A stretch of 62,063 nt of DNA from Ignavibacterium sp. (GTDB taxonomy: Bacteria > Bacteroidota > Ignavibacteria > Ignavibacteriales > Ignavibacteriaceae): positions 1 through 62,063 of the forward strand of contig JANWVQ010000001.1 of NCBI GenBank assembly GCA_025056745.1. The letters run 5' to 3'. Below the pieces are notes generated by a model that was given only the letters and a program-made list of their open reading frames with translations, did no database searches and was not told the DNA's origin. Below, one piece after another: positions 39,901 to 48,099 of this stretch. The stretch's first letter is position 1. Each line of letters opens with the position of its first letter. Both the position numbers and the translations under genes were made by a program.

Positions 39901-40855
39901 AGGAGCAAAAATTGATTTAAATTGGAAAATCGGTTGGTCTTTGAATAAGAGTGCGACATTGTCTGTAGATCAAAATGGTGATTTATTTGTTGCTAACATA
40001 AATTCTTCAGGAACTATAACACGATCGTTTCTGTCATTGCCTCCGTTTTTATTCTTTACTTTTGCAGGAACAGGAATTAAAAAAGTGAACGAGCTCTATA
40101 ATCCACGCTCTGGTAATCCAGCCAATAGTTTATCAAATGCCTTTATTGAGGGTTTTGAAAGTTTTCCATTGCTTTCAAAAATATCTTTTGTTAAAAAACA
40201 TTCGAAATACATACCAAGACCTAATTGGAGAATTACCTGGGATGGATTGGAAAAGTTGCCTTTCCTGAATGTAATTGCTAAACGCATTTCTTTAGATCAT
40301 TCTTACAATGCAAGTTATAATGAAGGGTGGAAATTGAATAGAGATGGTAAAGAAGAAATTCAAACTCAGAAAATTGAATATGGTTTTAATCCTTTAGTTG
40401 GATTAAATCTAACTTTTGGTGAAGTATGGTCAGGTAATTTAATTGGAAATTTCAAGTATGGAACTCGCACAAATTATGATTTAAGTATAACTACAAACAA
40501 TATTAATGAAACATTAACTCAAGACGTCGGTTTTACTCTTCAATACACCAAATCTGGTTTTGAAATTCCGCTTTTTGGATTAGCATTGAAAAATGATGTT
40601 GAAATAAGTTTATCTTACAATCGAGCCAAAAACGCCATAGTTCGATATGAAATGAATAACTTTACAGAAGAAGGAATTCCTCAAGACGGAACAACAAGAA
40701 CTACGATGGAGCCAAGAATTAGATATGTTTTAAGTGCGAAAGTCACTCTTTCAATTTTTTACAAAAGAACCTCTGTTGAACCAACAGGAGCTTCAAGAAT
40801 ACCTCCAACTACTACAAATGAAGCTGGAATTGATATTAACATAGTAATTAACTAA
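33938..40855 (+). CDS. sprA: SprA, outer-membrane translocon of the type IX secretion system
   Basis: A 2305-aa protein, in the size range of Flavobacterium SprA (about 2400 aa), forming the giant 36-strand outer-membrane pore of T9SS. A signal-like hydrophobic segment (about 20-42) is followed by repeated SprA segments: PLPKVGVLSIFGEPKISLKI, GTIGDKLNISADWNTERTFE, LLQEGIDYIVQRETGFITF, SSDRGKSIAYIDDFEGAKRT and WVNELRVIGADDSPGW are typical. The second half is rich in alternating beta strands (SPDYFFQPIDIP, NVKIYFTPQNLNL). There is no ATG: a stop at 33908 bounds the frame, leaving TTG 33938 or GTG 33953 as starts. porX follows by 8 bases. Confidence 0.95.
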   Translation: MIIFRVFHIKKQNKKISVKSLLKILLLSILLIYSGISIGFTSNHYTKPDRLLWAEMLFLFLQNNDGNQAPQSPSSIKNYNSNFQFSKNNFEKPDSNDFSLKNQLALPDTNETDSTFLQIEDTTQTSLGDTLPPIKVNKDSLRLVQWSIDSTARLEHFRYQREDYPVVRLKQKKLSKFFIEPSSSLKQLKISIDSTGKFVEISELIAGRQSKIILRMPIEEYIKERLKVEERKKWEALGYAYEMKEGKMGLQELMKSITDFEIPLPKVGVLSIFGEPKISLKIGGAVQIHGAWRNETTEGVTASRLGNTRNEPDFKQQVQINVNGTIGDKLNISADWNTERTFEYENQLKIKYTGYEDEIIQSIEAGNVSLQTAPLVGGSEALFGVKALFKFGPFTLTTLASQKKGETKEVEVSGGTQAVEFQKRAYEYSTNHYFLDTVYASKTLNIFNDYFGNPTPIVNNTYLVTEVQVWKSINVISTDKSREREANAFIELPAISRNQSYPDNFREPLTNPIPGIQEAGRFLLLQEGIDYIVQRETGFITFKTPINDNDVIAVSYGRENGPGTANDEYFGEWLAPGDTNTTRRMVLKLIKPRNLQPQYKIAWKLQLKNIYPTGVQRVKEDGFEFEIRYEVPGAEPIRELANVRFLNAFGLDLLDASKQPNPDNKFDFRPNITIFTETGEVIFPKLEPFGSDLPNGIPSEYNYQLIYDTLKTIAQQDKSKDRWVLVGKSSGASSATYQLGFNVVENSVKVTLDGRPLKEGIDYRVDYNSGQLTITNSAALVPGANLRITFEQNDLFQLASKTLLGARGIYEFSKKTNLGFSILNLNQQTLSDKVRIGEEPLSNTIYGLDFNTSADLPFITRAIDKIFSTREMSSFNFAGEFAYIDPDPNTKKSTISSDRGKSIAYIDDFEGAKRTIPVGISYTSWKDLSAPDSLFSLPNLSRAEKMPFKGKTFWFNETPSSVTVQEIYGDRKQVSRSDQNVTVLDVVFLPDTPGTYNWFPNLTDRTKVWGGFMKALSSTANNLDQENIEFIELWMQVLDADPNAKLYIDLGRISEDVIPNNRLDTEDKDRNDAIDTEGKEDTGLDGIFDDQERIQYQSSKADPSGDNFFFQRSNPPNLFDYFNINGTQGNAILTDIGRIPDTEDLNRNGNLDNATSFFRYEVPLDTSASRNPFIAGGGLTPANWFLFRIPLKEFKENIGGATFTNIEFIRVFMTGVNQRVHYRIAEFNLVGSQWQKLVKADTVLSVSVVSLEENPDYSSPPGVFQERDRTRPDENILRNEQSLNLIFNGLPDGQSREAVKYLFRPLDVFSYKQMKLFIHGDKNNFPGSISYNDTIGGQYNYSAEVYFRFGIDTNNYYEYRKPVLPGWNEITIDFEKITAIKQIKLDSANLIRRFPVEGKPYDFYSFKGNPSLTSIKFFSVGVYNIDNNFNQGQLSGQLWVNELRVIGADDSPGWAYSINTSLKLADLMTVNFTYSKKDPYFHRLSERFGSRVDNTNWSLSTDVNLLKLIPISLPESNFRINYSHTEQIGKPLYLPNTDIRVDEAVKRQEEIYKNDTTGLAKSPKQLREESETESISDTWSASNIRIKIPSNWWLIRDTFNSLTFGVNYNRTFSRSPSIERSINWIWNFNVNYSLNLSPDYFFQPIDIPILGTFFALFKDYSNVKIYFTPQNLNLTLLVRRNKNVSKSRPTINPLTNQLNQTEEAISRDFGTQRGATINWKLTEGGFLNLSTSYNVNVSSSLASVELDAFGKERSESEIWRDIFTKKFFGRDFRYQQTFDLRTSPRLPSLWDLNKFISINLGYSAGYQWDYDFRQEILGRSAGFNNRSNFGFNLRWKAMFSPLFSETNNPQSQFAQYPNLQRNITQEPDTSETGEIQDTSLVTRGPSSLDRAFAYLKTFIKTILIDYDNISVNFTNDNTVSKSGLKSKGTGFKNFVGIFYDENAGPSRLFMLGLSSDVGPRVALPNTNLSDNFSQRNNLDFKTSKPLWEGAKIDLNWKIGWSLNKSATLSVDQNGDLFVANINSSGTITRSFLSLPPFLFFTFAGTGIKKVNELYNPRSGNPANSLSNAFIEGFESFPLLSKISFVKKHSKYIPRPNWRITWDGLEKLPFLNVIAKRISLDHSYNASYNEGWKLNRDGKEEIQTQKIEYGFNPLVGLNLTFGEVWSGNLIGNFKYGTRTNYDLSITTNNINETLTQDVGFTLQYTKSGFEIPLFGLALKNDVEISLSYNRAKNAIVRYEMNNFTEEGIPQDGTTRTTMEPRIRYVLSAKVTLSIFYKRTSVEPTGASRIPPTTTNEAGIDINIVIN

Positions 40856-40863
40856 TTAAACTT

Positions 40864-42432
40864 ATGGAAAAGAAAAATATACTTTGGGTTGATGATGAAA
40901 TAGATTTATTAAAATCTCATATAATTTTTTTATCTGAAAAAGGATATGAGGTTGATACTGTGACAAATGGTGAAGACGCCTTATCTTCAATTAAAGAAAA
41001 AAGCTACGATTTGATTTTCCTTGATGAAATGATGGCTGGAATGGGAGGCTTAGAAACTTTATCAAAAATACGTGAAATTGAACCTAATATCCCTGTTGTT
41101 ATGATTACAAAGTCTGAAGAAGAATCATTAATGGATGAAGCAATTGGTGGAAAGATTAATGATTACTTAACCAAACCTGTAAATCCAAGTCAAGTTTTAC
41201 TTGTTTGCAAAAAAATTTTTGAATCAAAAAAGATCGTTGGTCAATATGCTGCAAAAGATTATTTACAAGATTTCAACTCGATTTCTCAAAAGTTAATGAA
41301 TAATCTTGACTATATTGATTGGATTGATATTTATGTTAAACTTGTTAATTGGTCAATTGAATTAGATAAACATCCAGAGCTTGGATTAAAGCAAACATTA
41401 TTGGATTTATACAGAGAGGCTAACAAAGAATTTTCAAAATTTATCGAAAAATCTTATCCTGACTGGCTTGATAAATCAAATTATGACAACAAACCTACAC
41501 TGAGCCCTGATATAGTTGAAAAATATTTGATTAAACATCTTAATGAAGAAAACAAGTCAATCTTTTTCATAGTCATAGATTGTTTAAGATTAGACCAATG
41601 GATGATAATGGAGCAGCACTTAAATGATTTCTTTAAAATAGAAAAAGACTATTATTACTCAATTCTTCCGACAGCAACACCATATTCAAGAAATTCATTA
41701 TTCAGTGGTCTATTTCCTTCAGAAATTGAAAATAGGTATCCAGAGTATTGGACAAATAAAAATGAAGATGAAAAAACGATGAATAAATATGAAAGGGAAT
41801 TACTCATTCTTCTTCTTGAAAGGAAAAAAGTTAAGTTAAGAAACGAATTAAAGTATATTAAAATAATTGATTCAGATGTGGGAAAGAATTTCGAACAAAA
41901 CATTTTGTCTTATCAAAATAATCATCTTACTGCTGTTGTCGTAAATTTTCTTGATATGATAGCTCACGGTCGTTCAGATTCTGATATACTTAAAGAAATT
42001 GCCCCTGATGAATCTGCATATAGATCTTTAACAAATAGTTGGTTCATACATTCTTATTTGTTTAATGTTTTAAAATCAATCTCCCAAATGCGTAATGTTA
42101 AAGTAATTTTAACAACAGATCACGGAAGCATAAGATGTCTCAGGGGTGCAAAAGTATTAGGTGATAGAGAAGCTTCAACTAATTTGCGATTTAAATTTGG
42201 AAGAAATCTTAAAGCAGAAAGCAAACACGCAGTTTACATCAAAAACAGTGAAAATTATAAACTACCCAAAATAGGTGTTACAATAAACTACATAATCGCA
42301 AAAGAAGATTATTATTTTGTTTATCCGACAGATTATCACAAGTATCTAACCTATTTCAAAGATACATTTCAACACGGTGGTATTTCATTGGAAGAAATGA
42401 TTATACCAATTGTTACTATGGAACCGAAATGA
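40864..42432 (+). CDS. porX: PorX-type regulator: receiver domain fused to PglZ phosphatase
   Basis: A 522-aa protein. The receiver domain (about 4-118) has the acidic pair Asp10/Asp11, phospho-acceptor Asp54 in LIFLDEMM and Lys in LTKPVNP. A helical linker leads to an alkaline-phosphatase-like PglZ domain (about 220-520): FFIVIDCLRLDQW (metal Asp), SILPTATPYSRNS (nucleophile Thr near 270), VVNFLDMIAHG and LTTDHGSI (metal ligands). In Porphyromonas and Flavobacterium, PorX with PorY controls T9SS; its PglZ part hydrolyses oligonucleotides. Lying 8 bases after sprA, it ties regulator and translocon into one transcript. The end overlaps tsaE by 4 bases. Confidence 0.93.
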   Translation: MEKKNILWVDDEIDLLKSHIIFLSEKGYEVDTVTNGEDALSSIKEKSYDLIFLDEMMAGMGGLETLSKIREIEPNIPVVMITKSEEESLMDEAIGGKINDYLTKPVNPSQVLLVCKKIFESKKIVGQYAAKDYLQDFNSISQKLMNNLDYIDWIDIYVKLVNWSIELDKHPELGLKQTLLDLYREANKEFSKFIEKSYPDWLDKSNYDNKPTLSPDIVEKYLIKHLNEENKSIFFIVIDCLRLDQWMIMEQHLNDFFKIEKDYYYSILPTATPYSRNSLFSGLFPSEIENRYPEYWTNKNEDEKTMNKYERELLILLLERKKVKLRNELKYIKIIDSDVGKNFEQNILSYQNNHLTAVVVNFLDMIAHGRSDSDILKEIAPDESAYRSLTNSWFIHSYLFNVLKSISQMRNVKVILTTDHGSIRCLRGAKVLGDREASTNLRFKFGRNLKAESKHAVYIKNSENYKLPKIGVTINYIIAKEDYYFVYPTDYHKYLTYFKDTFQHGGISLEEMIIPIVTMEPK

Positions 42433-42854
42433 AAATAGAAGAATATATTTCAACCTCAGAGGAAGAAACGAAAAAAATAGCTGAAGATTTTTCTAAAAAG
42501 ATAAAAACAGGGGATGTTGTTGTATTAAATGGTTTATTAGGTTCGGGTAAAACATTTTTTGTAAAAAAAGTAGCAGAATTTTTTAACCTGTCAAATTCTT
42601 CAAGCCCTACTTTTGCAATTGTAAATGAATATCAAGGAAAAATAAAAATTTTCCACCTGGATTTTTATCGAATCAATTCTATTGAAGAATTATATGATAT
42701 TGGAATTACTGATTATTTAACTGATTCTACATCTGTAGTTTTTATTGAATGGGGCGAATTGTTTGAGGAAGTTTTACCCAAATCCAGATACGAAATTTCT
42801 TTCAGTATTAATGAAGATGATTCTAGAAAAATAATTATCAATAAGTATGAATAA
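42429..42854 (+). CDS. tsaE: tRNA threonylcarbamoyladenosine synthesis ATPase TsaE
   Basis: A 141-aa P-loop protein with Walker A LNGLLGSGKTFFVKK (about 34-48), SPTFAIVNEYQG, FHLDFYRINSIEEL and VVFIEWGELFEEVLP, all diagnostic for TsaE. It binds TsaB-TsaD during t6A37 formation in tRNA. It overlaps porX (4 bases) and tsaB (8 bases). Bacteroidota also often have tsaE beside porX. Confidence 0.96.
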   Translation: MKIEEYISTSEEETKKIAEDFSKKIKTGDVVVLNGLLGSGKTFFVKKVAEFFNLSNSSSPTFAIVNEYQGKIKIFHLDFYRINSIEELYDIGITDYLTDSTSVVFIEWGELFEEVLPKSRYEISFSINEDDSRKIIINKYE

Positions 42855-43509
42855 GTTAACTCCACTTTTAGCAATTGAGACTTCAGATAAAATTTGTGGT
42901 GTTTGCATTGTTAGTGAGTCAAATGAATTTTTCTCAATACAAAGTGATAAGATTTATTCTCATTCCGAAGCTTTATTTGAACAAATTGAATTAATACAAA
43001 AACAATCTAAAATAGATATCAAAGAGTTGAAATCAATTGCCGTTTCCATTGGACCGGGTTCATTCACTGGATTGAGAATAGGATTAGCAGCTGCTAAAGG
43101 TATAGCTGCAGGTTTGAACATACCAATTATTCCTGTTCCTACATTTGAAGCATTCGCTTTTCAAATATCAGCAATATTACCTGAAGGCTTTTCATTCTAT
43201 ATAGCAAATAGAGCAAGTAAGGATGAATGCTATTTCGCTAAATTTTTTGTTAAATCTAATAGTTATATATTTGATAGTGAATTAAAAATTATCAATCAAT
43301 CAGACTTGAATGCTTTAGACCAAAATATGATTTTCGGGAATTTAAGTAGAGTCATCAATAGACCTTATTCGCCCGATCCACTATATGTCGCTAAATGGGC
43401 AAGTAATTTTGGTATTGAAAAGTTGGTTTATGACATAGATTTTTTGGAACCAAATTATATAAAGGATTTTATTGTTAGGAGGAAAAACAATGAAAAAATA
43501 TCTCATTAG
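42847..43509 (+). CDS. tsaB: tRNA threonylcarbamoyladenosine synthesis protein TsaB
   Basis: A 220-aa ASKHA-fold protein. Motifs: LLAIETSDKICGVCIV, HSEALFEQIELI, and VSIGPGSFTGLRIGLAAAKG. It partners TsaD and TsaE in t6A synthesis; TsaD is not in the window. Its 3' end overlaps the start of the next gene. Confidence 0.95.
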   Translation: MNKLTPLLAIETSDKICGVCIVSESNEFFSIQSDKIYSHSEALFEQIELIQKQSKIDIKELKSIAVSIGPGSFTGLRIGLAAAKGIAAGLNIPIIPVPTFEAFAFQISAILPEGFSFYIANRASKDECYFAKFFVKSNSYIFDSELKIINQSDLNALDQNMIFGNLSRVINRPYSPDPLYVAKWASNFGIEKLVYDIDFLEPNYIKDFIVRRKNNEKISH

Positions 43510-44203
43510 TTTTATAATAATCATTAATTTTTCAAGTTTTGCACAATTAGTAGGTCCCAAAATTTCTGCTCAACCTTTCGAATACAATTTTGGAGATATT
43601 GTTCAAGGTGAAGAGGTATCATATCCTTTTACAATTACAAATAGCGGTGGCGACGTTTTAGTAATTACTAATGTTCGTGCTTCTTGTGGATGCACAGCTG
43701 CAGAACCCGATAAAAAAGAATTGAAACCAGGAGAGTCAACTAAAATTAAAGTTACCTTTAACTCAAAAGGAAGAGTAGGACCTCAAGTCAAAAGCGTTTA
43801 TGTTTCCTCAAATGATCCGGATAGAAAAGAAATTGAATTAAAAATTAGGTGCAATATTATTTTACCAGAAAAGAAAACTAAATCTGGTGCAATTCTATTT
43901 TTACCTGAAACACAATATAATTTTGGAAAAGTTAAAGAAGGTGATGTTGTTAGTCATATATTTAAATTAATAAATAATGGTCAGGATGTCCTCGAGATCA
44001 AAGATGTTAAAACATCCTGTGGTTGCACTGCAGCTATGCTAAGTAACTCAAAGCTCAAACCAGGAGAATCAGGTACGTTAAAAGTTGATTTAGATACAAA
44101 AAACAGAGTTGGAAAAATGAGTAGAACCATTACTATTGTTTCCAACGACGTTGAACAAGAAAATAAAATTTTAACAATATTTGCAGAGGTTATAAAAAAC
44201 TAA
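43490..44203 (+). CDS. Secreted protein with two DUF1573 domains
   Basis: About 237 aa from the ATG at 43490, chosen because an AGGAGG site stands at 43478-43483. A signal peptide (about 1-18, ending SSFAQ) precedes two tandem DUF1573 (ASPM/SPD2/Hydin-like immunoglobulin fold) domains, about 30-120 and 140-235. Each has the same landmark: FNFGDIV/YNFGKVK, then [20 protein letters not shown] and [20 protein letters not shown]. The repeated SCGCTAA may bind metal. Role unknown; such proteins are abundant in Bacteroidota envelopes. The start lies in the end of tsaB. Confidence 0.9.
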   Translation: MKKYLISFIIIINFSSFAQLVGPKISAQPFEYNFGDIVQGEEVSYPFTITNSGGDVLVITNVRASCGCTAAEPDKKELKPGESTKIKVTFNSKGRVGPQVKSVYVSSNDPDRKEIELKIRCNIILPEKKTKSGAILFLPETQYNFGKVKEGDVVSHIFKLINNGQDVLEIKDVKTSCGCTAAMLSNSKLKPGESGTLKVDLDTKNRVGKMSRTITIVSNDVEQENKILTIFAEVIKN

Positions 44204-44204
44204 T

Positions 44205-45044
44205 ATGCCTTGGTTTAAAAGATCAAAACAGAATATTGACCCAGAAACTCAGAAAAAAGAATTACCTGATGGACTTTGGGAAAAATGCCCATCTTGTGGA
44301 GAAATCATTCATAAAAAACAGCTGGAATTAAATTACTGGACTTGCTTAAAATGTGACCACCATTGGAGGATCGGCAGTAAAGAATATATTTCATTTTTAT
44401 TTGATCAGGGCACGTTTAAAGAGCTCGACAAAAAAATGCGCTCAGCTGACCCACTAAATTTTGTTGATACAAAAAAATATACGGATCGAATTGCTGAAAC
44501 TATCAAAAAACTCGATCTTTATGATGCAATCAGAACTGGAGTTGGAAAAATTGATGGAATAGAAATAGCTTTTGGTTGTATGGATTTTGAATTCATTGGT
44601 GGAAGTATGGGCTCTGTTGTAGGTGAGAAAATTGCACGTATAATCGATCGAGCTTTAAAAGACAAAATTCCTTTAGTGATTATATCGCGTAGTGGTGGTG
44701 CAAGAATGATGGAAGGGGCATATTCTCTGATGCAATTGGCTAAAATTAGTGCTAGATTGACAAGACTTGCGGAAGCTTCAATTCCATACATTTCTGTTTT
44801 AACTGACCCTACCACAGGGGGAACAACAGCAAGTTATGCAATGCTCGGTGACATTCACATCTCCGAACCTAAAGCTTTGATTGGATTTGCTGGACCTCGT
44901 GTAATTAGGCAAACTATTGGTAAAGATTTACCAGAAGGATTTCAACGCGCAGAATTTCTTTTAGAAAAAGGTTTTATTGACTTTATTTCTCACAGAAAAG
45001 ATTTGAGAAATAACCTTGTTAAGGTCTTGAATTTGCTAATGTAA
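44205..45044 (+). CDS. accD: Acetyl-CoA carboxylase carboxyltransferase subunit beta AccD
   Basis: A 279-aa subunit for malonyl-CoA synthesis. An N-terminal zinc ribbon (Cys28, Cys31, Cys47, Cys50; CPSCGEII and CLKCDHHW) is followed by the carboxyltransferase core: [39 protein letters not shown] (in part), [19 protein letters not shown] and [12 protein letters not shown]. Its partner AccA is not present. The convergent neighbour birA encodes the ligase that biotinylates the carrier AccB, a functional link. Confidence 0.97.
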   Translation: MPWFKRSKQNIDPETQKKELPDGLWEKCPSCGEIIHKKQLELNYWTCLKCDHHWRIGSKEYISFLFDQGTFKELDKKMRSADPLNFVDTKKYTDRIAETIKKLDLYDAIRTGVGKIDGIEIAFGCMDFEFIGGSMGSVVGEKIARIIDRALKDKIPLVIISRSGGARMMEGAYSLMQLAKISARLTRLAEASIPYISVLTDPTTGGTTASYAMLGDIHISEPKALIGFAGPRVIRQTIGKDLPEGFQRAEFLLEKGFIDFISHRKDLRNNLVKVLNLLM

Positions 45045-45050
45045 TTTTAA

Positions 45051-45824
45051 TTAAACTAAGCTAAGATCGCCGGCAGTAATTTTTTCGATGCCGGCTTTTG
45101 TTTTCAATAATAAAAAGCCATTATCATCAATATCATCAAAAATTCCAAATTTAACTTCATTGTTTTGTTTAATTGATATTTTCTCACCAATCATTTTACA
45201 ACGTAATTTCCATTCATTTATGATTTGATTTTTATTGCTTTTGAGTTTATTAATTAAAATTTCCAAGTTATTTAATATTTCTGCCAATAATCTTTCTCTT
45301 TCAACTTCTTTCCCTAACTCTATTCTAATACTTGTAGGCGGATAGTTGAATTCACCTTTGAAATGATTTTGATTTACATTTAGACCAATTCCTACTACTA
45401 CCCTTTCGATATTACTATTTGATGTGACAGTTTCAACCAAAATTCCGCAAGTTTTTTTTCTTGAAATCAAGATATCATTTGGCCATTTTAATTCTGGTTT
45501 TATTTGGTATAAATTTTCTAAAGACACGGCAACAGCTAGGGCAGCTGAAAAATTAAGAAAATTCAACATTTGAAATAATTTTGGGTTATCTAAAAATAAA
45601 ATTGAGAATGTTAAATTTTGGCCAGAGTTACTTGACCAACTGCGGTCCATTCTACCTCTTCCTTTGGTTTGAAATTCTGCAAATACAACCGTGCCTGAAA
45701 TATCAATATTGTTACTTTTATCGAGCAAATAGGTATTTGTAGAATCAATTTCCTCAAAATAAAAAAAATTTCTTCCGATGTAGTTTGTGTTTAGTTTTAA
45801 TCCGAATAATTCTAAGTTGAACAT
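45051..45824 (-). CDS. birA: Biotin-[acetyl-CoA-carboxylase] ligase BirA
   Basis: A 257-aa single-function ligase: the N-terminal DNA-binding domain of E. coli BirA is absent, so it should not act as a repressor. Motifs: YFEEIDSTNTYLLDKS, VVFAEFQTKGRGRMDRSW with the biotinyl-adenylate loop GRGRMDR, LKWPNDILISRKKTCGILVE and VVGIGLNVNQN. A short C-terminal SH3-like domain follows. Convergent with accD, 6 bases apart. Confidence 0.95.
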   Translation of the reverse strand: MFNLELFGLKLNTNYIGRNFFYFEEIDSTNTYLLDKSNNIDISGTVVFAEFQTKGRGRMDRSWSSNSGQNLTFSILFLDNPKLFQMLNFLNFSAALAVAVSLENLYQIKPELKWPNDILISRKKTCGILVETVTSNSNIERVVVGIGLNVNQNHFKGEFNYPPTSIRIELGKEVERERLLAEILNNLEILINKLKSNKNQIINEWKLRCKMIGEKISIKQNNEVKFGIFDDIDDNGFLLLKTKAGIEKITAGDLSLV

Positions 45825-45922
45825 AGTTTCTCATTTTTTATTATGCAAAAATAATTCATAAATATTCAATCTTATAATGAAAATATGTCATCAGGCTTTG
45901 ATAAAATGTCCTAATATTGTGA

Positions 45923-46010
45923 TTTTTTGGCATACTAAAAATATCATTATAAAAATCAACATTAAAAAAATGAAAAAATTCGACTTTTTTTATTGGCATA
46001 AAGTTTGGCA
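45923..46010. promoter_or_regulatory. Three TTGGCA repeats upstream of dnaK
   Basis: TTGGCA occurs at 45927-45932, 45993-45998 and 46005-46010; the first two extend to TTGGCATA and are preceded by T-runs. They lie 45-125 bases before the dnaK start, in the 228-base gap between divergent birA and dnaK. No CIRCE element is present. Possible regulator or sigma-factor sites; not proven. Confidence 0.3.
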
Positions 46011-46052
46011 AAAACTTACTAATTTAATTAAACTAGAAAGGAGATATAAATT

Positions 46053-47963
46053 ATGAGCAAAATAATAGGAATCGATTTAGGAACTACAAATTCCTGTGTA
46101 GCCGTAATGGAGGGTAATGATCCAGTTGTAATTCCTAACTCGGAAGGTGGAAGAACAACGCCATCTGTTGTAGCATTTACAAAAAACAATGAAAGATTAG
46201 TAGGTACTCCTGCTAAAAGACAAGCAATTACAAATCCTAAAAACACGATCTTCTCCATTAAAAGATTTATGGGTAGATTTTACGATGAGGTAGAAAGAGA
46301 GAGAAAAGAAGTACCTTACGAAGTTGTTAGAGGTGATAATAATACTTGTAGAGTAAAGATAGGTGATAGACTTTACTCACCACCAGAAATTTCAGCAATG
46401 ATTCTTCAAAAAATGAAAAAGACAGCCGAAGACTACCTTGGACACGAGGTAACAGAGGCAGTTATAACCGTTCCGGCTTACTTTAATGATGCTCAAAGAC
46501 AAGCTACAAAAGATGCTGGAGAAATTGCAGGACTAAAAGTTAGAAGAATTATAAATGAACCAACTGCAGCCGCCTTAGCTTATGGATTAGATAAAAAACA
46601 TAAAGAACAAATTGTTGCTGTATATGATTTAGGTGGCGGTACTTTCGATATTTCAATTCTCCAGCTCGGTGAAGGTGTTTTTGAAGTAAAATCAACAAAT
46701 GGAGATACTCATCTTGGTGGTGATGACTTTGATCAAAGATTGATTGATTATTTGGCTGATGAATTTAAAAAACAGGAAGGTATCGACCTTAAAAAAGATC
46801 CAATGGCTTTGCAGAGATTGAAAGAGGCTGCTGAAAAAGCTAAGATCGAATTATCTTCATCAATGCAGACTGATGTAAATTTACCATTCATTACAGCTAC
46901 TCAAGATGGACCAAAACACTTAAATATCACTGTTACTCGTGCAAAATTTGAACAACTAATTCACGATTTAGTTGAAAAGACTCGAATACCTTGTGAACAA
47001 GCTATGAAAGATGCTGGAGTTACACCAAGCCAAATTGATGAGGTGATTTTAGTCGGTGGTTCAACAAGAATTCCTATGGTTCAAGATTTAGTAAGAAAGA
47101 TTTTTGGTAAAGAACCTCATAAGGGCGTAAATCCTGATGAGGTCGTTGCAGTGGGGGCTGCTATTCAAGGTGGTGTTCTGGCTGGAGATGTTAAAGATGT
47201 CTTGTTGTTGGATGTTACTCCTCTGTCATTGGGTATTGAGACCTTAGGCGGAGTTATGACTGTTTTGATTCCAGCTAATACTACAATTCCAACCAGGAAA
47301 AGCGAAATATTCTCAACTGCATCAGACAATCAGCCATCTGTAGAAATTCACGTTCTACAGGGTGAAAGACCAATGGCTGCTGACAATAGAACTCTTGGTA
47401 GATTCCATTTAGATGGTATTCCACCAGCACCAAGAGGAGTTCCTCAAATCGAAGTTACTTTTGATATTGATGCAAATGGTATTTTACACGTTAGTGCAAA
47501 AGATAAAGCTACTAACAAAGAGCAAAGTATTAGAATTACTTCTTCAAGTGGTTTGACTAAAGAAGAAATAGAAAGAATGAAGAGAGAGGCTCAGGAGCAC
47601 GCTGCAGAAGATAAGAAGAGAAAAGAAGCTGTTGAAGCAAAGAATCAAGCTGATTCACTTATTTTCCAAACCCGAAAACAAATTGATGAATTGAAAGATA
47701 AAATCAACCCAGACCAAAAGGCTAGGTTAGAATCTGAAATTCAAAAAGTGGAAGATGCTATTAAAACAAATAACACCGATACAATTAAGTCAGCCACTGA
47801 TTCATTGATGAGAGTATGGAATGAAATCTCTCAACAAATCTATAGTCAACAAGCTTCTTCAAGTTATCAGTCATCTTCAAGCAGTTCAGGGACTCAAAGT
47901 CAAGAAAAGAAAGAAGATGTTCAAGATGCATCTTATGAAGTCGTAGATGATGATAAAAAATAA
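46053..47963 (+). CDS. dnaK: Chaperone DnaK (Hsp70)
   Basis: A 636-aa Hsp70. Nucleotide domain: [54 protein letters not shown] and [16 protein letters not shown]; substrate domain from about 385 ([20 protein letters not shown]) and a helical lid with a Ser/Gln-rich linker ending in the acidic EVVDDDKK. It unfolds and refolds client proteins with DnaJ and GrpE, which are not adjacent here. A strong AAGGAGATAT site precedes the ATG. A terminator follows, so it is probably a single-gene transcript. Confidence 0.98.
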   Translation: MSKIIGIDLGTTNSCVAVMEGNDPVVIPNSEGGRTTPSVVAFTKNNERLVGTPAKRQAITNPKNTIFSIKRFMGRFYDEVERERKEVPYEVVRGDNNTCRVKIGDRLYSPPEISAMILQKMKKTAEDYLGHEVTEAVITVPAYFNDAQRQATKDAGEIAGLKVRRIINEPTAAALAYGLDKKHKEQIVAVYDLGGGTFDISILQLGEGVFEVKSTNGDTHLGGDDFDQRLIDYLADEFKKQEGIDLKKDPMALQRLKEAAEKAKIELSSSMQTDVNLPFITATQDGPKHLNITVTRAKFEQLIHDLVEKTRIPCEQAMKDAGVTPSQIDEVILVGGSTRIPMVQDLVRKIFGKEPHKGVNPDEVVAVGAAIQGGVLAGDVKDVLLLDVTPLSLGIETLGGVMTVLIPANTTIPTRKSEIFSTASDNQPSVEIHVLQGERPMAADNRTLGRFHLDGIPPAPRGVPQIEVTFDIDANGILHVSAKDKATNKEQSIRITSSSGLTKEEIERMKREAQEHAAEDKKRKEAVEAKNQADSLIFQTRKQIDELKDKINPDQKARLESEIQKVEDAIKTNNTDTIKSATDSLMRVWNEISQQIYSQQASSSYQSSSSSSGTQSQEKKEDVQDASYEVVDDDKK

Positions 47964-47995
47964 TTTTTAAAAACTTATCTAATCAGAAAAATTAC

Positions 47996-48047
47996 AAACG
48001 CTGCCCTGAAAAACTGAGAATATCTATTTGGGGGCAGCGTTTTTTTT
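47996..48047 (+). terminator. Rho-independent terminator after dnaK
   Basis: Stem CGCTGCCC (47999-48006) pairs perfectly with GGGCAGCG (48032-48039), extended by AAA/TTT, and eight T follow from 48040. The distance from the dnaK stop is 36 bases. Confidence 0.92.
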
Positions 48048-48099
48048 GTATATCTCATAGTATTTTTATTTTTAGCCAACCTATTAAATTCAATATTTA

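Noticed and set aside
45993-46011. Sigma-54-like TTGGCA...TTTGGCA pair before dnaK
   Set aside because: The distance between the GG and GC elements is one base too long, and no activator site is seen.
45825-46052. CIRCE element for HrcA control of dnaK
   Set aside because: No TTAGCACTC-N9-GAGTGCTAA-like dyad is present.
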